DNA of 64,000 bases. Origin: Micropterix aruncella. Its lineage: Eukaryota > Arthropoda > Insecta > Lepidoptera > Micropterigidae. Made by a program: the position numbers and the translations under genes. Positions within the stretch are counted from its first letter, which is position 1. Every line of letters begins with the position of its first letter. The notes beneath the pieces are model-generated. The model searched no databases and had not been told where the DNA came from. It saw nothing but the letters and a program-made list of their open reading frames with translations. The stretch is taken from NCBI GenBank assembly GCA_944548615.1, contig OX155972.1, positions 3,771,625-3,835,624 on the forward strand. The letters are read 5' to 3'. Positions 42,206 to 56,059 of the stretch are shown piece by piece.

Positions 42206-42718
42206 CGCGCATCGAAACCATTCACCGATCCATTAATATTGAAGGTATTATACAATGCGTTTGTTCGATCTCACCTTGAGTTTGCTTCTCCAATATGGTC
42301 TCCCTATTATCAGGTCCACATTAACAGATTGCAAAATATCCAAAATAAGTTCGTTCGATACTTAAATTTCAAGACGAAAAGTTATTGTAATACTACTAAT
42401 GAGGCGGCCTTACTATTTAAAATAAATTCGCTATGTTATCGGCGCAACTTGAATGATGCTCTGTGCCTCTATAAAATAATGAACGGTATATTCGATTGCT
42501 CTGACCTGGTGGGAGCGATCAATATTAACGCCCCAATGACGCCAACTTGACCTGTTTCGGTTGCCGCGCTTTAAAACTAATGTATCAAGGAATGGAGTAC
42601 TCACACGCTGTTGTGAGCTTTATAATACACATTTAAATGGTATTGATATCTTTAATAATTCCATAATCACTTACAAATACTCCGTAAATCAAACCCTAAC
42701 CGATACAATAAGCTGACT
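42206..42718 (+). pseudogene. LINE reverse transcriptase, C-terminal part of the split ORF
   Basis: Continues the ORF of 38069-39718 in frame: RASKPFTDPLILKVLYNAFV, RSHLEFASPIWSPYY, then a tail ending SDLVGAININAPM. A 2-nt loss near 42538 causes the stop at 42548-42550; in the shifted frame the usual C-terminus follows (DLFRLPRFKTNVSRNGVLTR to DTIS and a stop near 42718). The copy at 60739-60965 keeps the uninterrupted reading at this point. Confidence 0.85.
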
Positions 42719-42740
42719 TGGTTTTTAGCTATTTTTATTG

Positions 42741-42771
<31 letters not shown>

Positions 42772-43193
42772 TTTATATACGCCATTACTAATATCATACC
42801 CGCTCACACTCCACACTTACACGCTCAACACACTCCCACAAACACATACACACACCCTGCATACTCGACTCTTATGCACTTCTAAAATTGAAAAAAAATA
42901 AAATTGAAGGTACGTTAGTTTTATTAAGTAGTTAAAAAAAAAACGTAATTAATGTAATTTTATTGAAATCCGTAACCGGTTTTATTTCTTGTAAATCTGC
43001 ATACATTTAAAAAAATATTATTACTGTAATACTGTGTGATTTCTCAATAAAGAATTGAATTGAATTGAATTGAATAAGTATAATATTATATTATTGTAAA
43101 GTTTCATCAAAATCCATTCAGTAGTTTTCGCGTGAAAAAGTAACAAACATCCATACGTACATACAAACTTTCGCGTTTTTAATATTAGTAGGA

Positions 43194-44125
43194 TATATGT
43201 TGCACCAGTACAAACAAAATGTTGTACCACTGCATGATACAAAGGGTTAACCGACACGCCTTCCATTAAAAATCGACCGTCTGGCAACGCTTTCTCATTG
43301 GACCCCATCCATAACTTCATCTCCCTAACTAAGTTAGTGCTAAGTCGAACATCCCGCTGTTCGGTCGCTTTATCCGTGTACTAGTTGTACCAAAAATATC
43401 GCGAAATATATTCCGTGTAACGGGTTAATTTTAACTGTCAGTTTAATTAAACCAAACCTTTGTTTCATTTAAAATACTTCTAAAAGTCTACGGAAATTTT
43501 AAGTGAAAGCGTGACTACTTTATTATTATTATTTAGATTATAAGGTTTGGCCAAAAACTGATTTTGAAAATGGATATGACATGGCGTTTTTGGTAAGTAT
43601 TCGATTAGGTAAAAATAAATAACCTTCTTATTACATAAGTAGATATAAAATTAATTTCATGGCTCAGTTACAGTCTAAAGGCACTTGAGGGTCCTTGAGG
43701 GTGATATTACAATACCTTTAAGTGATTCTGCTATAAGTTATATACCGATAAGTAGTCAAAGACGTTTAAAATTAGGTAAATGATAGTATAAAAACATAGT
43801 TACCAATATTATTAGACGAAATGACACGACGAAATTCGACTTATGACAGTTCAATATTTCGACTGAAAAATTCAGAATTTATGTCCAACATAAACATAAC
43901 ACTAAACAGATACAAAATGAACGGCTACTTGTCCCTCTTTTTCGCAACATTATTAAAAAAAAGAAGTTTGAAGTGGCTAATACCTGGTTTATTTAATCAA
44001 ATTCCTCTAAGAAAAAAAAAAAATAAACACAAAAAAACAAAAGAAAAGAAATAAAAATAGATTGAAAAAAAGTGAAAGTGAAATATACGTATAAAAGATA
44101 CGAATCAGTACCTACGTATATATAT
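43194..44125. other. AT-rich sequence with no recognised gene
   Basis: An open frame at 43821-44054 ends in a lysine run and has no recognised domain. Confidence 0.4.
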
Positions 44126-44127
44126 AT

Positions 44128-45735
<1,608 letters not shown>

Positions 45736-45995
45736 AGCTACATATAATCCATGCTCGGTAAAAAATCTCAAAATGGCTTTTCCTCCGAGCATGGATCATA
45801 ATATCGGACAACATGGATCATAATCGATATAGAGAAATAAAATGAAATAAGCTTTCTTCAATTTTGAAGTCAAAGTTTGAAGAAAACTGTAAATAAATAA
45901 ATTGCAAACATTTCGAAATTTACCAATTTTTTACTAAAACTGAAAAAAAAGTTTTTTAATTTATTTAGTAACGCAAATATAAAATGATAGCAAAC

Positions 45996-46215
45996 AATGG
46001 GCCCGATTGCTTTTTTTCGTGAACTTAAATTGGTACTTAGTTCAACCGAACGAGACAGAGCAATAAGTTGGAGCGGTATATGAAATGAATGATCGTTGAT
46101 TTTTTCGCATCAAAACTACCTGTCGAACTTATATATGTCTGAATAAGTTTGAGTACATATCGTGCTGGCGTTAGATTTAGCTGTTTTGTCTTCGGTGGGT
46201 AGTTTTAATGCGGAA
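45996..46215. mobile_element. MITE family 1, copy e (truncated)
   Basis: Starts ATGGGCCCGATTGCTTTTTT and continues with the family's inner words (GGTAGTTTTAATGCGGAAAA), but its right third is replaced by a LINE fragment at 46218. Confidence 0.7.
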
Positions 46216-46217
46216 AA

Positions 46218-46480
46218 GTGACAACCGTTAATCAGGCAATTTATTAAAAAGTTTGAGGCCTGTGTATCGACTAGTCGCCTGGAACTGGGCAGTACGTGCT
46301 ACGAACGGTTGAAGGAAATGGGTTTTATTTCTGGTGTCATGCTGATGTACTTCCTCGTGGGATATGGCCGAGCTCTTATTGCAATAGAATTCGCAAAGAG
46401 CTTCTTGAGCAAAAATCGCATGTACGGTCAATATCCCTAGTTTTGGGAAGTGTTCACCCACTATCGCACGTATAACTCTT
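46218..46480 (-). pseudogene. LINE 3' fragment (Jockey-like RT C-terminus)
   Basis: On the minus strand: KLGILTVHAIFAQEALCEFY, HQHDTRNKTHFLQPFVARTA and SRYTGLKLFNKLPD, the standard last block of such RTs (H.TRNK..L..P...Y.G..LFNKLP). No start or catalytic region. Confidence 0.75.
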
Positions 46481-46805
46481 GTCTGGAGAGTGAATACACT
46501 GTTGATATTATAGATCTTTATCTAACCATTCGTATAAAATGTATAGTTAAAGCAGCGTCAATTATTACACCTTTCATTTTTATTATGGGATTCGGGGTTA
46601 AGGGTGATACCCCTCCTTATTTTGTTATATATTGAAAATTACCAGATACCTGCATACATTAAGTAGGTAGCAAGATGTTAGAAGGTACCTTTACCATTTA
46701 AAACTAGTGCCGGAGAGGGTAGCTTTTAATTATATAAAGTAGTAATAATGTTAATATAAAGAACACATATTTGGGTATTAATGCATTATGAGAGCCTGTT
46801 CTACA

Positions 46806-47165
46806 TTGTGGATTTTTAAACGTCACCCGACTATATTCACCACGCTGATTCCGAATCAATAATCTTTTTTCGGTATCAATAAATTAGCGAAATATAGGTA
46901 TTCAAAGAAGCTTCAAGCCCATACATTTTAGTAGGTTATGTTAATATTGTTTAAATAATACATAAGCGCCAATGTGGTGGTAGGTTAATTTAGTTTTTTA
47001 AACAATCTTAAAAAGTAAGTTTTTTTTCCTTTCCTTTTTGTACGTAAATAAGTTTTTTTTGTCTCGAAATATTGCACGTCCGAGTCTTTTTTCTTAAGCA
47101 TAACAATGATCGAATCTAGTAATGCTTTCTTTATTTTTAGATTTTTGGGAAAGGTAGGTATACCT
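46806..47165. repeat. Dispersed repeat family 3, copy d
   Basis: AACGTCACCCGACTATATTC, GCGAAATATAGGTATTCAAA and GATCGAATCTAGTA match 9545-9815. Confidence 0.6.
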
Positions 47166-47636
47166 ATTGTTTCAGCCAGGGGCTTTCTCCAGACTTTAGA
47201 TGCACTCCAACAAATACAAGGTATAACTGTATTACTCACCTAGTTGTTTCGCCTTGTTTCTGGAATATTCCTTGGTCTGGACTGCTCTATGACGTCAATT
47301 AGGTCGTACCTTTGCTTCACTTCCCAGGTTGCCACACACCTTTCTCACCAAACTGTTCGAGAAGTGAAAATGAAGCACAAGAAAACCTTTTCTCGACAAA
47401 ACGTCCGTAAAATGCGTTTTTCGTGCAAAAACTTATTCCACCAAACTTATTTCTGCCGCAAGAACCGAGAGAGCTACCCTCGATATATCCGATTCAACGC
47501 GTACGCGAATGATAGCTCACTTCATCGTATATGCAGCTACCGTAAATACGGGTGACAACGATTATCGTTTTCGGATTTCGCTTCTACAGTTAATACAATG
47601 CATCATTAGAATGTATCCAAAATCTGGCTCAAACAC
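47166..47636. other. Sequence with no supported gene
   Basis: A splice-donor-like AG|GTGAGT on the minus strand (near 47240) follows a frame ending DLIDVIEQSRPRNIPETRRN, but a stop adjoins the border and no acceptor was found. Not called as an exon. Confidence 0.3.
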
Positions 47637-47805
47637 CTATAATGCATATTTCAAATTCAATTCGTTTTATTATGGTTGAGGTCTAGGTAGGTACCTATAA
47701 TGCATATTTCAAATTCAATTTGTTTTATTATGGTTGAGGTCTAGGTAGGTACCTATAATGCATATTTCAAATTCAATTTGTTTTATTATGGTTGAGGTCT
47801 AGTAA
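47637..47805. repeat. Tandem repeat, three units of about 60 bp
   Basis: CCTATAATGCATATTTCAAA, then TTCAATT.GTTTTATTATGG and TTGAGGTCTAGGTAGGTA repeated three times with almost no divergence. Confidence 0.9.
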
Positions 47806-48936
<1,131 letters not shown>

Positions 48937-49100
48937 CTATAGTATATTTTGGCAACTCTTCTGTGCTTGCGACATGCAAGTGACGCTGATAGCATTGTTC
49001 AGGGTGATTATTAGCAACTTATTAGGCCATCTATAAATGAATAATTCTCTATAAATGACTATTTGACATTTGACCGTATACACATTTGTGATATTTAAAT
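48937..49100 (-). repeat. Dispersed repeat family 4, copy
   Basis: Contains TGACGCTGATAGCATTG and TTATTAGGCCATCTATAAATGA, resembling 14380-14440 (GGCGCCAATAGCATTGACGG, TTATTCGGCCATCTATAATA). Confidence 0.45.
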
Positions 49101-49524
49101 TTACGACCAGACACAAGATTTTATGAGACTTTAAAGACAAAATTTAGAACGCTAAACTGAAGGTGTACCTATACGAATTTCCAGCTCATTATCTCTCATT
49201 CCGAGATTGACCCCTTTTTTTTTTTGATTCGGTGACTGCACTATAAAGTGACATCTTGCAGCGATAGCATATTCGCTATCGCGTTGTGTTGTTTTTGAAG
49301 TGTATAATTCTCGGTGTTTTCTGATAGTTTCTTATTGAAAAATTATTATTTATTTGCAGTTAAAAATTAAAATACAAAAAGGCGAGCTTATTGCGACATT
49401 TGAATATCCTAATCACAGTGCATTGGTAGATGCGCCCGTTGTGAAAATAAAGATTATTAAACAAATTAGTTTGTCTTCTTAAAATACTACTACTACTCTA
49501 TTTAAAACTAATAATGCCAAAGGA

Positions 49525-49850
49525 GAGGACATTTTTTTTATTTGTTGTGTGGGACTTTTCTAAGGTCTTTATGAGCCTTGTAACACTGCGACCATTGCTG
49601 GTCTATTGTGTTCGCCACCTACTATAGTTCTGCGCTAAGCCTCTTGTCATTTAAGAACCGCAACAGGCTTTTGGCGTCAGATTGTTTAACCTCCTCAGGT
49701 TGGAGGTAATGACCACCCAAGTGGGTGTATCTTTTACGCATCAGCGGGCCACACTCGCATATGAGGTGCAGGGGAGTTTCCTCTGCGCCTTGGCAGAACC
49801 TGCGCATTTTTGTGTCTCGGATCTTAAGGGAGAGTACATTGTGAGGGAAA
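49525..49850 (-). pseudogene. LINE 3' end, second copy of 197-560
   Basis: On the minus strand the frame reads RRFCQGAEETPLHLICECGP and LMRKRYTHLGGHYLQPEEVK, ending at the stop 49622-49624, then the same 3' UTR and a T-rich (A-tail) end at 49530-49545. Upstream homology fades beyond about 49850 into a G-run (49910-49930). Confidence 0.78.
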
Positions 49851-50369
49851 AGTGAGAGAAAAGGAAGAGCTTGGCGTGGCCAGGATTTCAGTTCGGGGAA
49901 GTCTACCATGGGGTGGGGGGGGGGAGGGGGTTTGGAAGTATCCCATATTCCCCAAGGGAGAGAGAGGAACGGGTGATCTCTGCCGGATAATTTTGTAAAT
50001 TTACAGTTAAAATGGTGCAATTTAAGGCTGCATTCAACCTAAATTCTACATCAAATTTTGGACAGTTTTGCATTGAAAATGTCATGTAGTATTATGCATT
50101 AAATCTTTGCACGAGTAAAATCTCTTGAACCACCTTCAATAAATTGCATTTTTCAAACCTCATTACTCATATAGTCATGAAATTTCATATTATGTATTTA
50201 ATAACTACTATAAGTATTAATATATTTTTTAAATATAATATGTACAAAATTATGATGAATCTATATAAAATTATTGTCAGTTATAAAAATCAGTAATTAT
50301 ACCCCCATATTAAAAACACTTTATGTCATGATGACGTTTTATTACAAATATAGCATATTTATAATTTTG
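49851..50369. other. Sequence with no recognised gene
   Basis: A G-rich run (49910-49930) and AT-rich DNA; nothing supported. Confidence 0.4.
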
Positions 50370-50830
50370 CTATTTGTTTAGCTTAGTTTGATCTGTATTA
50401 AATTCTGAACTTTATCTTCATAGAACATTTTCAGGAAATTCAGCTTATTGAAATCAGTGGGATTAATGTTTTTGGGCAGTACAATGTCAAACGCTTCCAA
50501 AATATTTCTATTTATACCAATTTTTTTCATTAATTCCTTGGATCAAAGTGTCAACAACACTTTGATCGATATTTTTACAACGCTTTGATCAAAGATCAAA
50601 GTGTTGTAAAAATATCGATCGTCGATTATATTTTTCAAGGGTGTTGTGGGGTGTATTATCTCTTTTGGTTTGTTTAGCTGTTTGACGAGGGACTTCAACT
50701 TTCGAACTGAAAACCTCTAACATGTTTTTTCAGATTTTTCAAACCATCTAGAAAGTTGTTTAAGAATGTAAATTCATAGTTCATCTTCTTTTTCTTCCGG
50801 TTTGGCATTTGTTTAAGAAGGAAAGCATTG
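50370..50830 (-). pseudogene. Decayed ORF of an unidentified mobile element
   Basis: On the minus strand, pieces in two frames read QMPNRKKKKMNYEFTFLNNF, FSVRKLKSLVKQLNKPKEII, HPTTPLKNIIDDRYFYNTL and LMKKIGINRNILEAFDIVLP, then NINPTDFNKLNFLKMFYED to a stop near 50390. The lysine- and isoleucine-rich style suits a transposon protein, but I do not recognise the family. A short inverted duplication interrupts it at 50564-50620. Confidence 0.35.
50564..50620. repeat. Near-perfect 27-bp palindrome
   Basis: GATCGATATTTTTACAACGC.. and its complement are separated by AAA, with one mismatch. The two arms share the word TTGATC with the preceding TGGATCAAAGTGTCAACAAC. Confidence 0.85.
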
Positions 50831-51039
50831 TTTCTGTACACTTAGCCGCTGAAGATAACTCAATATTTGGATTTTGAAGATACCTAGCTAGTGGGAGGGG
50901 GATATTAAACACAAACCTAGAAACAAATACTACCAAGACAAATCTTCCTTTTTCTATAGAAGAAAGGAGAGTCGACGCATAGTAGATACAGCTAGAGCGC
51001 GGCGTCTGTATACAGACCGGCGGTATTGTCTCGTGCTCG

Positions 51040-51252
51040 AAGTGGTAGTATACTCGTAGTGCTCGTAGTGGTAGTATACTCGTAGTGGTAGTATAGTAGT
51101 AGTGCTCGTAGTGGTAGTATACTCATGTGCTCGTAGAGGTAGTATACTCGTAGTACTCCTAGTGGTAGTTTACTCGTAGTGCTCGTAGTGGTAGTATACT
51201 CGTAGTGCTCGTAGTGGTAGTATACTCGTAGTGCTCGTAGTGATAGTATACC
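51040..51252. repeat. Minisatellite, unit about 26 bp
   Basis: About eight copies of GCTCGTAGTGGTAGTATACT plus CGTAGT, some shortened. Confidence 0.92.
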
Positions 51253-51589
51253 GACCTAATTTTGTAATGTTCCAATCAATTTATAATGTTCCGATCAAGT
51301 AAAACAGGGAAAGTTGGTTTGTGAATCATTTCAATAAATAGTCAATTTAAAAGTATATACTACATATATAATAGTTACCTATATAGCTTGTTTTTTTTTA
51401 AATATATATAATTTCGGGGGGGGGGGGGGGGTTCAGATCCCAGGACTCAAGGAGGCAAGTGTTGTCGAAATCAAAAAAAGGTTTTTTCAAAGAATCCGAC
51501 ATAAAATTTATGACGAACTAGGCTTATTTTTACATGACTGGCCAACAAAAAGGAGTGTAATTTATTTATTCAGGGTTCATCTATTCATT
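51253..51589. other. Sequence with no recognised gene
   Basis: Includes a G15 run at 51416-51431. Nothing else supported. Confidence 0.4.
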
Positions 51590-52310
51590 TCCGTTTTTAT
51601 ATTCCACCCCAACTTCCAAACGCTTAAACCGATTTAGAAGCGTATGATATTGTTATAATCATTATGTCATATCAAGTGTCATAGAATACCTTAACTATCT
51701 AAATATCAAGTAAGTAGTTGTCCGAATGTCCAAATGTCCAAATGTAAATTAAATAACATAAATATATCGTGTTTAGTGTCAAATGATAGGTCTAATTGAC
51801 TACAACCCAGAAATATACATGTGTATACATGGATAAATGTATACATACATTTGGGGGTATACATACAAATGCATACATACAAATGGATACATGTGTATAC
51901 AAGTGGGGATGGGCAGGTCACGTCGCAAAGACAGGATGACGCGAGGTGGCCGAAGAGGCTTGTCCAGTGGAGACCAAGAACCACAAAGCGAGGCGTAGGG
52001 AGACCACAACTACGACGGCTGGACGACATCAGAAAAGCAGCCGGGACGAACTGGCTGAGGGCAGCAGCTGACAGACACACATGGAAGAAAAAGGAAGAGG
52101 CCTAAGTCCAGGAGTGGACTAAACCAGGCTGAGGAAGAAAGAGAAGAATACGATACATGGATAAATATATAAACCCAAAATATTTCATTAAGAAAACCGT
52201 ATTAAAAATTATTATAAATACAATAATTCACTTTCTGTGACAGCAGTATTGTTTTTCATTATTTTTTTTATATATTTGCTTGTTTATCAGAATATTAGAT
52301 ACTGACTCTC
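51590..52310. repeat. Dispersed repeat, copy 2 (lacks MITE, has RTE insert)
   Basis: Matches 2590-2640 and 2966-3240. It lacks MITE family 1 at the position of 2643 and is broken at about 51830-52150 by an ATACATACA-rich run and an RTE fragment. Confidence 0.6.
51903..52150 (+). pseudogene. RTE-type LINE 3' end
   Basis: The frame GQVTSQRQDDARWPKRLVQW, RPRTTKRGVGRPQLRRLDDI, RKAAGTNWLRAAADRHTWKK, EEA-stop is the hallmark C-terminus of RTE-like reverse transcriptases (W.P...R..GRP..RW.DDI...AG..W...A.DR..W...EEA). The RT core is absent. Confidence 0.85.
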
Positions 52311-52960
52311 GGTCTATATTATCCAGTAGATAGATATATCGGTATGTCGTTTGCAGTACACGTAAAACGGCAATCGCGAGGTACTCTGCCTCGCAGCTTG
52401 TCAAGTAGTGGAGCAAGTACTTGCAGTGTTTGTTTGCCAAGCACTTCCGTAGTCCGCGGTTCGTAGACGCGCGCCGAACCGCGCGCACATAGTAAGCTGT
52501 CAATACAAGTGGCTTAGTAGAAAGTTACTATGTTCGTCGATAAAGAGGCTAAAAGTGCACAAGACGAACGACTTACGAAGGGACTAATCGCTAACTCGAC
52601 ATCGAATGTAGAAATTTGAAGAGAGGCTTCTTAGGGCACGCTAGTGCAAGTTAATAAACCCTAGATATTGCCTTGAAGGGCGGAGACATCGCTCCTCATT
52701 CTTTATATATTTTATATCAACCGTGAAACACAGAGAAAATGTCCCAATAGAGAAGTTTTTGCAAAATCCCCAAGGCGGTAGTGGAGTGAATCTTCGCGTG
52801 GGTAGTAGAGTGAAACATAGTAATCTAATCGAGTTTTTAATATGTATAGGTATAATTATATTATATTAAAATTACCTATATTGAAACCAAAAGATATAGT
52901 ATAGAAAATCTATTATCTCACCCCAAGACTTCCCGGCAAGTAGCCAAGGACCGATTTCTT
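52311..52960. other. Sequence with no recognised gene
   Basis: A moderately GC-rich patch at 52370-52500 shows no supported exon. Confidence 0.35.
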
Positions 52961-53215
52961 CTGAATATTAATTTCGTAGATAAAATCGATGAGCGCCCTC
53001 TCTCGGTTCGGGCAAAACACCAGATGGTTTACAGCCGTGGTAGTAACTCACAGCAGCCCCGATACGGTAAGTCCCTCTACGAGGAGGCTGCCAGATAGGA
53101 GTTGAAACGTGAGTTGGGCAAGCCAGATGACACAGAGTTTGGCCGATAAAGCCCCAACTGCACGGAAGCATTAGGAACCTAACTAAAGTTACAGTCCGGC
53201 TTATCACTACGTCAT
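52961..53215. repeat. Repeat shared with 54357-54500
   Basis: GATAGGAGTT.AA.CGTGAG, TGGGCAAGCCAGATGACA and GGAA.CATTAG.AACC recur in both places. Probably a LINE 3' UTR; unproven. Confidence 0.45.
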
Positions 53216-53589
53216 TAAAAGATGCTTTTAAATTTTATTTTATTTTATAAAGTTATCCAATAGTACAAAAAATAGATTTTGGGAAAAAAAAAAGATAAAA
53301 AAAACATATTTTTCACATTTGTTTTTTGCGATTTTATCACCCCACTAGATTATATATCTGTTCTGGGGCGATAGTATTTAAGACATAGTGAACTTCAATT
53401 CTTTTTTTTCTTCATTTATTCATTCCTATCTTTTATTCATTATATCCTATTTCTAACAGGGAACAATACATAAGCATTTGTTATTTATTATTTATTAAGT
53501 AAAGAGTTCATGTAAAGCGATTTTATGATTTCCAATAATAATGGAACTACTTACAACATAGAGACTTCATCGAAACAAAAATTGCTTAT

Positions 53590-54060
53590 GAGATGATAAG
53601 ATTCCAGAGCAAATGAAAAGCCTTGGAGAGGACCAATTTAAAAAGATAATTATAAATAATTTGGTAAGAAACCCAACTTATGGTATAAGGGAGTTTGAAA
53701 ATTCTGAATTTATTTTCCAAGTTGATTGTAAAGTTTTAAACATAATGGTATTATGATAGCTGACATTAAAAAAAAATACGAAGGCATATTGCTGGATTGA
53801 CAATACAATTTTTTTTAATTATTCAACATATTTGCCTTTGCATTTCTATTTTAATATATTATTCTCCCTGACTCTTAAATCACATTAGTATATTTTGATT
53901 ATCTGTATGTAGGTAATATTGAATATAATATTACAGCCATGACAACTATCACGATAGTTATGTTTTTATTAATTAAATTTTTAGCATTTAATTTTGTGAC
54001 GCATCCAAGTGTAGGAATGCATATCTACTGGAGTAGTTGATTATATTGTATTGTATTGTA
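53590..54060 (+). pseudogene. LINE 3' end with (TGTAT)n tail
   Basis: The frame KIPEQMKSLGEDQFKKIIIN, NLVRNPTYGIREFENSEF is the last block of a Jockey-like RT. The 3' UTR word CCAAGTGTAGGAATGC and the tail TTGTATTGTATTGTATTG at 54040-54062 match the UTR at 5693-5725, so both are one family. Confidence 0.65.
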
Positions 54061-54850
54061 TTGATGACCCACTTTAGCGATGACGTTACAATCGGAGTGA
54101 AATGCAGGGAAAGCGACTACCTCCTTTCTCCACATATGCTCCTAATAAGTTTTTCAGGGAAATAGACCGATTACTGAAACGTGTTGTCGTAAAACTGAAA
54201 TATTTCTGTACAAAGTCGCAGACGCTGAGTGCGACCCTTGAAAAAACTGAAAAATACGTGAAAAATCTGCAAAAAGCCGGCGTATGGGTACTAAGGCGTC
54301 TCTGGAATAGCCGTTTTCTTGCATTTATCACCTAAATTTTTGAAAAAAATCTTTTAGATAGGAGTTTAACCGTGAGTCGGGCAAGCCAGATGACATTTGG
54401 TGTGGATGATAATTTGGCCGACCCAGCGCAAGCTGCATGGAACCATTAGCAACCCAAATGGTCAGAATGGTGGCCAACTTTCACAGGGGATAGGGCACAT
54501 AAAGAAGAAGAAGGCATGCTTTCATGTTTATAAAGTATCCCCCGATAGCGGTATTTTGTCGCAGAGAGTGTCGCACTCGTGTCGCAAAAGCTATGAGACA
54601 GCCGGTGAATGTAGAAATATGTGGCTCGTCGCGTCGCAATGGCTAGTAATCCGGAGATTAAACGTATAATTTACGTTAGCCGTAAACATGGAAGCCCCGG
54701 CAAAATGCAAACATTAATAAGTGAGGACTTAACGGCCCGTAAGTCGACGGCTGGGCCGTGTTTTGGTTTCTGCTTAGGGCGGGTTCAAGCCTCGGTATAC
54801 ACATGTTACACTCTATATTCGTACGTATGACATGTAGCGACTTATGACTT
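54061..54850. other. Sequence with no supported gene
   Basis: Contains the shared repeat at 54357-54500. Open frames at 54102-54335 are antisense to one another and unremarkable. Confidence 0.35.
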
Positions 54851-54904
54851 ATGATTTATACATATATGGTATACGAAACCAAGTGTTACCAAGTGAAAAC
54901 GCCC

Positions 54905-55630
54905 CGGGTTGGATTTCTTCATATTGACACAAAGAAATCTTGTGCACAGTCTCTCCTGTTACCTTTTCTTGACTATGCAGATAGGGCTTATCTCGATTTA
55001 TCAGAGGAACTACTCAATAAACTTGAAAGTTTGCGAAATGTATGCATACGATTCATCTTCGGTCTACGTAAGTATGATCACGTGTCCGAATAAAGGGCAC
55101 AGTTCAAGTGGCTTCCAGTTCCCTAAAGTAGAAACGTTTATATACTTGCTCTCTATCGTGTACTCTCCCAATCAACACCATCCTATCTCCACGAGATATT
55201 TCAAACATTAAGTTCCCACGGTCTCGTACTTCGGTCAGCCTCTGACAGTTTCCTAAAAAATCCGTGTCATAATACTGATTTTTATTCCTACTCTTTCTAT
55301 ATCCATGGTGCAAGACTCTGCAACGATCTCCCGGCAAATGTATGCATCTAATAATACACGTAACTCGCCTTCTTTCTCATCATTTAATACCCACCTCAAA
55401 GAATACTACCTTTCTAAGAAGTAACCAGTTCTTACCTTTCTCTCTTCTCCCTCTCCCAATTTCCTGAAATTCCCTCAGTATTTTATGAAGACGAACGTAA
55501 ATTTTCGTCTTTATTTCCACAATGCGCGCATGTACCACTGTGATTAGGTTAGTTATAAGACATTCCAAGCTCACCATTTTGTAACATTATTAAGTGCAAA
55601 TAAAGAGTATATTATTATTATTATTATTTG
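54905..55630 (+). pseudogene. LINE 3' end (Jockey-like), frameshifted
   Basis: Reads LPFLDYADRAYLDLSEELLN, KLESLRNVCIRFIFGLRKYD, then in other frames HGLVLRSASDSFLKNPCHNT and FYSYSFYIHGARLCNDLPAN, a full set of C-terminal RT blocks with at least three lesions. AATAAA at 55600 is followed by a (TTA)n tail (55609-55629). Confidence 0.8.
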
Positions 55631-56059
55631 AAATGTTATTTAAATGCCCTTCAGCATACACTTCCAAACCCAGTAACATTGCTCGTTGAACACGAATATG
55701 ATTTATTCAGAGTATAATATTGGGTGTGAATATTTAAAATATTACAAAGGAGACAGATGCTTTAAAACAAGACCTTATTCTATAAAACCCTATGACTCAA
55801 CAGATACTGCATATGCATAGTTATGTGTTATGTCCATAACGATCTGCACTTCTTAAGGATACGTTTTAATATAGAGCAACAATTTTTTTAAAGGTCTCTG
55901 TAGGATGTTTGAGTTATCTAGAGTTTTTCGAAATCCAGTAAATAAGTAACATGTTAACCTGCAATGTTTAAATTACAGCATATATTTCAGTTCAGCTTCA
56001 GTTCATGTTCTATTCATTATATGAATATTCATACTTGAGCTGTTCAGCGTATGGTTCAT
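55631..56059. other. AT-rich sequence with no recognised gene
   Basis: Nothing supported. Confidence 0.4.

Larger units (their letters stand above)
38100..43075 (+). mobile_element. LINE (Jockey/CR1-type), 5'-truncated, carrying a DNA transposon
   Basis: RT-bearing ORF2 remnant, a 3' UTR of about 330 bp, AATAAA at 43047 and a (GAATT)n tail at 43050-43074. The APE endonuclease is missing. A copy of its 3' end lies inverted at 59993-60965 with its own SINE insertion. Element borders within the Helitron are approximate at the 5' side. Confidence 0.8.
37973..43193 (-). mobile_element. Mini-Helitron interrupted by a LINE
   Basis: On the minus strand it starts TCCTACTAATATTAAAAACG (43193 downward, 5' end) and ends CGCTGGGCGCAGCTAG (37973), with A before and T after in element orientation. 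The intact relative at 59719-59937 is 219 bp. Here about 5 kb of LINE sits inside, after the word GTTATTCTGATGTGTA. Confidence 0.75.

Noticed and set aside
43821..44054. 77-codon plus-strand frame with lysine tail
   Set aside because: The tail is an A-rich run and no homology motif could be recognised.
47238..47560. Possible host exon on the minus strand ending at GTGAGT
   Set aside because: A stop codon adjoins the putative donor and no acceptor or conserved peptide is evident.
51040..51252. CRISPR-like array
   Set aside because: The units are contiguous minisatellite repeats without unique spacers, in an animal genome.
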